Source of the DNA: Bacteroidales bacterium
GTDB lineage: Bacteria; Bacteroidota; Bacteroidia; Bacteroidales; Paludibacteraceae
Direction of reading: 5' to 3'
NCBI GenBank assembly: GCA_022783865.1
Contig: JALFYY010000018.1
Coordinates: 1-38,148 of the forward strand
DNA length: 38,148 bases
A program made the translations under genes and the position numbers. The notes under the pieces are model-generated. The model had not been told where the DNA came from, did no database searches, and was given only the letters and a program-made list of their open reading frames with translations. Positions within the stretch are counted from its first letter, which is position 1; every line of letters begins with the position of its first letter. Of the stretch, positions 32,737 to 38,148 are shown piece by piece.

Positions 32737-34029
32737 CTACTTTTTTCCTCTGATGAGGTTGATATCGCCTTTCAGTTTATATTCCACGCCGTCGGCACCT
32801 TTGGCACGAATCACATAGAAATAGGCGGATTCGGCTGCCGGACGACCATTGATATTGCCATCCCATCCTTTGGCAGGGTCGGTAAACTCAAACACTTTCT
32901 TTCCCCAACGGTTGTAAATCCAGCAACTGAACTCTGTAATCGAGCGATACATCACTCTGAACTCATCGTTCTTGCCGTCACCATTGGGTGTAAAAACATT
33001 CGGCACTAAGAGTTGCGAAGCACTGACGGAAATCTTTATCTCAAACGAATCGGTCCGGCACTCGTCGTTGCTCACCCAAAGTAATGCACGGTATTCGCCG
33101 TAGGTATCAAACACATACCGATGTTCCGCATCCGTACGTTGCACCATAAGATCGTTGCCTTTCAGTATCTGCCACTGATAATATTTGGCAACAGGCGTAG
33201 TAGCGTTCGCCTTGAAATAGATATCCAAAGGTGCAGAACCGCTCAATTGCGTTGCATCCACAGGGCGTTCCACCTCGTTCGACATCTTGTTGTCTTCCTC
33301 CGTTCCACGCACAGTAGTAATAGTGGTAGGATGTGCATCTACTGCAACTGCTTCATATTCTGCCGAAACAATGGAATCTGGCAAAAGCCCTAGTTCTTCA
33401 GCGAACTGGTCTGTATAAAGCGTAAATATGGTATTTCGCAACGGCGCATCCACCAAAAATGAAGTAGCTATGTCCTGCTCATGCACACAAAGCGAATCTA
33501 TCCACTCTTCTTCACTCCATTGCAGAGAATAGTATTTGATACTGCAAGTACGGCTGATAGTACGGGTAATGCCCGATATCGTTCCATACGACATTTCCGG
33601 CACATTGCCTTTCAGCAGCAAATGCGTCTGCCGACAACTGTTGTCATAGTCTGTATCGACAAGCAAATCCTGCAAATCGGGTTTGTACTGACTATAATCC
33701 AATATCCAAAACGAGACTCTGCCGTTGTCCGTATGGAGAATATAGCCCGTATTGTCTTCGGGATAAAGATAATCCACACCGGTTGCTACTATGGTGGAGT
33801 CTGTGCCATTGAGTCGCCACCAAACGGGATTATTATCAGGAGTTTGCAGATAGCACGTTGCCAAGTCCGACATGATAAACACCTCATCTATGCCCGAAGG
33901 ATGGGGCAAAGATGTGGCTGTACCGACTACCTGCAACGAGGGTTGTGCATAGCAGCAAAGGCAACCTGCCACACAAGTTGCCACTGCCGTACAGAATCGC
34001 CGGAACGCTATGAAAGACAGGCGACTCAT
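32737..34029 (-). CDS. Secreted protein with PKD-like domain and T9SS type B sorting domain
   Basis: This 430-residue protein has a signal peptide (about 1-28, ending CCYAQ). Residues about 30-240 are unassigned. A PKD-like beta-sandwich is near 250-335 (GSAPLDIYFKANATTPVAKYYQWQI, then YGEYRALLWVSND). The end, about 340-430, is the gliding-motility-associated/type B sorting domain: PNVFTPNGDGKNDEFRV, CWIYNRWGKKVFE, GWDGNINGRPAAESAYFYVI, and GDINLIRGKK. This domain directs export by the type IX secretion system, so the host should encode PorV/SprA-type components elsewhere. The start codon is 5 nt after the serA stop, implying co-transcription with serC-serA. Confidence 0.9.
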   Translation of the reverse strand: MSRLSFIAFRRFCTAVATCVAGCLCCYAQPSLQVVGTATSLPHPSGIDEVFIMSDLATCYLQTPDNNPVWWRLNGTDSTIVATGVDYLYPEDNTGYILHTDNGRVSFWILDYSQYKPDLQDLLVDTDYDNSCRQTHLLLKGNVPEMSYGTISGITRTISRTCSIKYYSLQWSEEEWIDSLCVHEQDIATSFLVDAPLRNTIFTLYTDQFAEELGLLPDSIVSAEYEAVAVDAHPTTITTVRGTEEDNKMSNEVERPVDATQLSGSAPLDIYFKANATTPVAKYYQWQILKGNDLMVQRTDAEHRYVFDTYGEYRALLWVSNDECRTDSFEIKISVSASQLLVPNVFTPNGDGKNDEFRVMYRSITEFSCWIYNRWGKKVFEFTDPAKGWDGNINGRPAAESAYFYVIRAKGADGVEYKLKGDINLIRGKK

Positions 34030-34034
34030 CCTAT

Positions 34035-34955
34035 TTATTTGTTCAAACGGAAACGCTCATTGCCGTTCTCAAGATAGTCAACTATCTGATTGGCAGCCGC
34101 TATACCGGCATTGATATTGGCCTCTGCCGTCTGTGCACCCATTTTTTTAGGTGTAGAGAAATAGCGTCCGGCAAAGAGTTCCGTCATACGCAAATCGGCT
34201 GCCGGCATAATGTCGGTCACATAACGCAAATCTGGGCGTTCGCCCATTGCGACAATCAACTCGTCTTCGTTGATTACCTCCTTACGGGCAGTGTTCACCA
34301 AGATTCCGCCTTGTGGCATACGGCTCAAAAGTGCCTGATTGATACTGCGTTTGGTTTGCTCCGTTGCCGGAATATGAAGCGAAACGATGTTCGACTGTTC
34401 ATATAGTTCTTCGGCAGAATGTACAGGCGTTACACCTGCTTCAAGCATTACCTCATCGCTACAGAAAGCATCGTAAGCCAGCACTTTCATTCCGAATCCT
34501 TTGGCAATACGTGCCACATTGCGCCCCACATTACCGAAAGCGTGGATACCCAAAGTCTTGTCTTTCAGTTCCGTACCCGATGTGCCGTTGTAGAAATTGC
34601 GAACAGCATAGATGAGCAAACCGAATACCAATTCAGCAACGGCGTTGGAGTTCTGACCGGGTGTATTCATCACGCAAACACCATGACGGGTGGCTGCCTC
34701 CAAATCGATATTGTCGTATCCTGCACCGGCACGCACCACAATGCGCAATTGTTTGGCGGCTTCAAACACCTCAGAATCAACAATATCCGAGCGAACAATC
34801 ATTGCATCAGCATCTGCCACAGCCTGCAAAAGAGCCTCTTTCGAAGCATATTTCTCCAACAAAACAAGTTCATAACCGGCTTGTTCCGCCACTTGACGGA
34901 TACCGTCGATAGCTACCTTCGCAAAAGGCTTTTCTGTTGCTACTAATAGTTTCAT
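34035..34955 (-). CDS. serA: D-3-phosphoglycerate dehydrogenase (short form)
   Basis: This 306-residue NAD-dependent 2-hydroxyacid dehydrogenase starts serine synthesis from glycolysis. It has the substrate-domain VRSD and RAGAGYDNID, the Rossmann motif HAFGNVGRNVARIA near 137-150, the NTARKEVINEDEL block with the active-site Arg, and a short C-terminus. There is no ACT or ASB regulatory domain. Where most family members have the catalytic His in a PHxGA context, this one reads TPKKMGAQTAEAN (about 268-280), with Lys instead. The same Lys replacement is described for the Entamoeba/Bacteroidales-type PHGDH. serC is 24 nt upstream. Confidence 0.92.
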   Translation of the reverse strand: MKLLVATEKPFAKVAIDGIRQVAEQAGYELVLLEKYASKEALLQAVADADAMIVRSDIVDSEVFEAAKQLRIVVRAGAGYDNIDLEAATRHGVCVMNTPGQNSNAVAELVFGLLIYAVRNFYNGTSGTELKDKTLGIHAFGNVGRNVARIAKGFGMKVLAYDAFCSDEVMLEAGVTPVHSAEELYEQSNIVSLHIPATEQTKRSINQALLSRMPQGGILVNTARKEVINEDELIVAMGERPDLRYVTDIMPAADLRMTELFAGRYFSTPKKMGAQTAEANINAGIAAANQIVDYLENGNERFRLNK

Positions 34956-34979
34956 ATCTACCTTATTTATATGTGATAC

Positions 34980-36074
34980 TTATCCTTTGATTACGTCAGT
35001 TTCGAACTCTTTCATGCAATCGCACAATGCTTGTACGCCTTCTATCGTCATTGCGTTGTAGAGCGAAGCACGGAAACCGCCAACAGAGCGGTGACCTTTG
35101 ATGCCCACCATACCGCGCTCAGTGGCAAAGCGCATAAAGTCGTCTTGCAAGTGTTGATATTCCGGCTTCATCACAAAACATACGTTCATCAGCGATCGGT
35201 CGGCTTTCTGAGCCGTACCCGTAAAGATCCGGCTTTCGTCGATGGTCTTATAGAGCAAGGCTGCCTTGGCGATATTGCGCTTTTCGGCTGCAGCCACACC
35301 TCCGTTCTCTTTCAACCAGCGCAGATTGAGCATAGCCGTATAAATAGGCAATACAGGAGGTGTATTGAACATCGAACCGCCATCGATATGCGTCTGGTAG
35401 TTGAGCATGGTAGGAATGTAGCGCGAAACCTTGCCCAATACATCGTTTCTCACAATCACAAAAGTAGCACCGGCAGGAGCGATATTCTTTTGTGCACCGC
35501 CGTAAATCAAGGCGTATTTTTGGACGTCAATCGGGCGGGACAAGATGTCCGACGACATATCTGCTACCAGAGGCACATTGCCGCATTTCTGATAAATAGC
35601 CTCCAATTCGGCATTCGATATCTCCGTGCCATAGATGGTATTGTTGGTCGTAATGTGGAAATAATCAGCATCTTGCGGAACGCTATAGTCTTTCGGGATA
35701 AAACTGTAATTGGCATCTGCAGAACTGAAATCCACCGTTTCGCCAAAGCCTTTGGCTTCCTTCAATGCCTTTTTTGCCCACACACCGGTATTCAGATAAG
35801 CGGCTTTCTTTTCCATCAGGTTGTAAGGTACCATGCAGAATTGCAAACTGGCACCGCCGCCCAAGAACAATACTGAATAGCCTTCGGGTATATTCAAGAG
35901 CTCTTTCATCAGTGCAACGGCTTCATCCAATACGGCTTGGAATCCTTTCGAACGGTGAGAAATCTCCAGGATAGAGAGCCCTTCACCATTGAAATCCAAC
36001 ACAGCTTCGGCGGTTTGACGGATTACTTCCTGTGGCAGGATACTCGGACCTGCATTAAAATTGTACTTTGTCAT
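34980..36074 (-). CDS. serC: Phosphoserine aminotransferase
   Basis: This 364-residue PLP class V aminotransferase converts 3-phosphohydroxypyruvate and glutamate to phosphoserine; it probably also serves pyridoxine synthesis. Signatures: [10 protein letters not shown] at the N-terminus, [23 protein letters not shown] near 70-80, the PLP Lys in [12 protein letters not shown] (about 195), and the terminal [13 protein letters not shown]. The length is normal for the family. It lies upstream of serA by 24 nt, so the first two steps of serine synthesis are made together. serB is not in the window. Confidence 0.96.
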   Translation of the reverse strand: MTKYNFNAGPSILPQEVIRQTAEAVLDFNGEGLSILEISHRSKGFQAVLDEAVALMKELLNIPEGYSVLFLGGGASLQFCMVPYNLMEKKAAYLNTGVWAKKALKEAKGFGETVDFSSADANYSFIPKDYSVPQDADYFHITTNNTIYGTEISNAELEAIYQKCGNVPLVADMSSDILSRPIDVQKYALIYGGAQKNIAPAGATFVIVRNDVLGKVSRYIPTMLNYQTHIDGGSMFNTPPVLPIYTAMLNLRWLKENGGVAAAEKRNIAKAALLYKTIDESRIFTGTAQKADRSLMNVCFVMKPEYQHLQDDFMRFATERGMVGIKGHRSVGGFRASLYNAMTIEGVQALCDCMKEFETDVIKG

Positions 36075-36128
36075 ATTGATAATGATAAATGTGAATATTC
36101 TGTTTGTTTGACTTGCACAATGGCTGCA

Positions 36129-38063
36129 TCATTGCTTTGCCACCATCGATTCTTTCCATTTGCTGACTTTCGGTTTCACTTCCTTCACCTTGTCGGTTAC
36201 TGCCTCTTTCACGTTTTTAGCCACTTCTTTAGCGGTATCCACCACATCTTTGACGGTCTCGTTTATCGTGGCAGTCAGTTCTTCTTTAGCGTCCACACGT
36301 TCCAACCAAGCCACTGCTTGCCCTTTGGCAGCCATCTCACCCTGCTCTTTTTCCACACTCACAATGCGTGAATAGGCAAAGGCTGTCAGAGGCTCCATGC
36401 CATGTGCCGTTTGAAGCATACATACCACATCGCCTGCACGGTAGAGTTTTCCGTGTTGGGGTGCTTTCGAACCCTCGTTGTAATCGAGTTCCCAAAGTAC
36501 GCGACCGTTCATGGTTGCTTCCAATGGTTCAGCATCGGGGTGCAGTATCGCACGTTTGTCGGCAGCCGAAATAAAGGTGATTTGCTGTCCGCCTTTGGCT
36601 GCTTTCTCCATACGTTCGAGCAAGTCTTTGTTGAACTGTTCTTTGGCAAGACCTGACTTGTATTCGCGATACTGTTTTTCGTGCATAGCGAACTCGAACA
36701 GTTCTTCGTCGTCCTGACCACGGTCCCAACCCAGTTCTTCCATCTCTTTGATGAAGCGAGGCAACTCGTTCGGATAAAGTGCTTGCGGGTCGTCAGTATA
36801 GAACTCTTTGCCTTGCTCTTTGGCAAGTTCGATGATTTCCGGAGCCAACTCACCTGGCAATTTGCCCGACTTGCCCAACACCATGCCCCACATAGCCGGG
36901 TCCATACGGGTGAACGGCTTTTCGCCCATCGATTTCGAGAACAGGTTCATCAAGGCGGCATTCTTCACGTATTGCGAGAAAGGTGTCACCAAGCACGGCG
37001 TGCCGAGCATCGGCCATATACGTTGTACCTCGTTGAAGAGTTCGACGAGCAACTCGTCTTCACTCAATTCGGCTTCACCGCGTTTCTTCAAGTTGGCATT
37101 GATAGCGGCATGCATACCTTTCAAATCAGCCATGAGCGAACCCATCATACCGCCGGGCAAACCACAACCCACCAAAAGCGAAGTCATCTTCGAGTTGCGC
37201 GGGTCAATCCAATAACCCAGGAAGTCGTTGATGAACGATTGTGTCAGCGAACGGGCTTCCATATAGGCTTTCATATTGATGTCTTTCACCAAGAAACCGG
37301 CATCACGCAACATGGCTTGAATGGTTATCACATCCGGATGCACCATACCCCACGAAAGCGGCTCCATAGCTACATCCAACACATCGGCACCTGCTTTTGC
37401 CACTTCCAGCATACTGGCTACCGAAAAGCCCGGACCGGAATGCCCGTGGTATTGAATGATGATATCAGGATGTTTCTCTTTGATAGCGGCTACTATCTGA
37501 CCCAGCATCGCAGGACGACCGATACCTGCCATATCTTTCAGGCAGATTTCCTGTGCCCCGTTCTCTATCAGTTGCTCCGCCAAATTGATGTAGTATTCAA
37601 CCGTATGCACCTTGCTATAGGTGATACACATGGCAGCTTGCGCCGTCATGCCTGCCTCTTTTGCCCATTTTATCGAAGGAGCGATATTGCGGACGTCGTT
37701 CAGTCCGCAGAATATACGGGTAATGTCCACACCTTGGGCATGTTTCACTTTGTACATCAACTGACGCACATCGGCAGGCACAGGATTCATGCGCAAGCCG
37801 TTCAGACCACGGTCAAGCATGTGTGTTTTGATACCTGCTTCGTTGAAAAACTTGGTGAAGGTACGGACAGACTGGTTCGGGTTTTCTCCGTAGAGCAAAT
37901 TCACCTGTTCCGATGCGCCGCCATTGGTTTCGACTCTGTCGAAGCACCCCATATCGATGATAACGGGAGCTATCTTGGCCAATTGGTCTTTGCGCGGCAC
38001 ATACTTGCCGGAACTCTGCCACATGTCACGGTAAACGAGACTGAATTGAATTTCTTTTTTCAT
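36129..38063 (-). CDS. Divergent oxaloacetate decarboxylase/pyruvate carboxylase-type carboxyltransferase
   Basis: This 644-residue protein begins with a TIM-barrel carboxyltransferase domain (about 1-300). RDMWQSS near 12-18 replaces the usual RDxHQS, the carbamylated-Lys motif appears as CLKDMAGIGRP, and the metal site as YHGHSGPG (both His kept, the following Asp replaced). A conserved helical domain follows to about 470. Residues about 512-590 have the biotinyl-domain outline (MNGRVL, then HGKLYRAGDVVCMLQ), but the EAMKM biotinylation site reads AHGME, with Gly where Lys should be. The C-terminal 45 residues are a Lys/Glu/Val-rich amphipathic helix. It may act with a separate carrier protein or have a different role. 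Sequence continues upstream to the window end with no other gene seen. Confidence 0.75.
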   Translation of the reverse strand: MKKEIQFSLVYRDMWQSSGKYVPRKDQLAKIAPVIIDMGCFDRVETNGGASEQVNLLYGENPNQSVRTFTKFFNEAGIKTHMLDRGLNGLRMNPVPADVRQLMYKVKHAQGVDITRIFCGLNDVRNIAPSIKWAKEAGMTAQAAMCITYSKVHTVEYYINLAEQLIENGAQEICLKDMAGIGRPAMLGQIVAAIKEKHPDIIIQYHGHSGPGFSVASMLEVAKAGADVLDVAMEPLSWGMVHPDVITIQAMLRDAGFLVKDINMKAYMEARSLTQSFINDFLGYWIDPRNSKMTSLLVGCGLPGGMMGSLMADLKGMHAAINANLKKRGEAELSEDELLVELFNEVQRIWPMLGTPCLVTPFSQYVKNAALMNLFSKSMGEKPFTRMDPAMWGMVLGKSGKLPGELAPEIIELAKEQGKEFYTDDPQALYPNELPRFIKEMEELGWDRGQDDEELFEFAMHEKQYREYKSGLAKEQFNKDLLERMEKAAKGGQQITFISAADKRAILHPDAEPLEATMNGRVLWELDYNEGSKAPQHGKLYRAGDVVCMLQTAHGMEPLTAFAYSRIVSVEKEQGEMAAKGQAVAWLERVDAKEELTATINETVKDVVDTAKEVAKNVKEAVTDKVKEVKPKVSKWKESMVAKQ

Positions 38064-38148
38064 ATCTATCTTGGATTACATTTTACTTGTTTATGCTCCG
38101 AAGCCGGTTGATTACGTGCAGGTTAGACAAGCCTGACCGCACCCTCAT
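38064..38148. other. Right end of window, upstream of the carboxyltransferase gene
   Basis: No TAnnTTTG box or coding frame is recognisable in these 85 bases. The promoter of the minus-strand gene is either beyond the window or not of the consensus type. Confidence 0.4.

Noticed and set aside
36681..38111. A 476-codon frame antisense to the carboxyltransferase gene
   Set aside because: It lies wholly opposite a gene with clear family motifs. Its translation is rich in His, Arg and Phe with no recognisable domain, as expected from reverse-strand reading of biased codons.

Overview
The window is a chromosomal segment of a Bacteroidota bacterium, most likely order Bacteroidales. Evidence: nine promoters match the Bacteroidetes primary-sigma consensus (TTG, 20 nt, TAnnTTTG); genes have no recognisable Shine-Dalgarno sequences; there is a TonB-dependent receptor with an N-terminal carboxypeptidase-regulatory-like domain beside a DUF5689-type lipoprotein, a PagL-type outer-membrane protein, and a protein ending in a type B sorting domain of the type IX secretion system (T9SS). 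No prophage, insertion sequence, CRISPR array or restriction system is visible. Most of the window is core metabolism and cell-envelope genes.

Layout. 1-459 is a repeat-rich intergenic region. A small acidic hypothetical protein (460-789) and a family 2 glycosyltransferase (1152-2165) follow on the + strand. From 7583 down to 2386 a minus-strand operon encodes a small membrane protein, an OmpH/Skp-like protein, an unusual polyprenyl-phosphate sugar transferase, a Wzi/RemB-like outer-membrane protein and a bile-acid/sodium-symporter-like permease. This set looks devoted to envelope and surface polysaccharide. 8173-12653 carries dnaB, a Crp/Fnr regulator and a TPR protein. A PagL-like lipid A deacylase (minus) is transcribed divergently from pheS-fabI through overlapping promoters. 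asnS, the TonB receptor and its lipoprotein occupy 16537-22366. cvpA-folK, tRNA-Pro and tRNA-Ala follow, then a convergent lipoprotein gene and tRNA-His on the minus strand.

25431-27614 holds the most interesting pair: an AmgK-like sugar kinase fused to the RapZ C-terminal (amino-sugar-sensing) domain, followed 12 nt later by a MurU-like nucleotidyltransferase. Together they suggest a peptidoglycan-recycling bypass to UDP-MurNAc with a built-in sensor. The remainder (27800-38063) is all on the minus strand, in two tight clusters. One is uracil-DNA-glycosylase-like protein, M20 dipeptidase, lysA, an outer-membrane protein and a metallophosphoesterase lipoprotein. The other is a divergent biotin-enzyme-like carboxyltransferase, serC, serA and the T9SS cargo protein.

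The intergenic DNA is itself structured. An 11-bp tandem repeat (AATCACCAART) with a conserved flank recurs at four sites, plus a variant array at the left edge. At two sites it sits in the same order and orientation as two short palindromes framed by AGAC/GTCT, so a composite dispersed element is likely. Separate 8-bp tandem arrays lie upstream of dnaB and cvpA.
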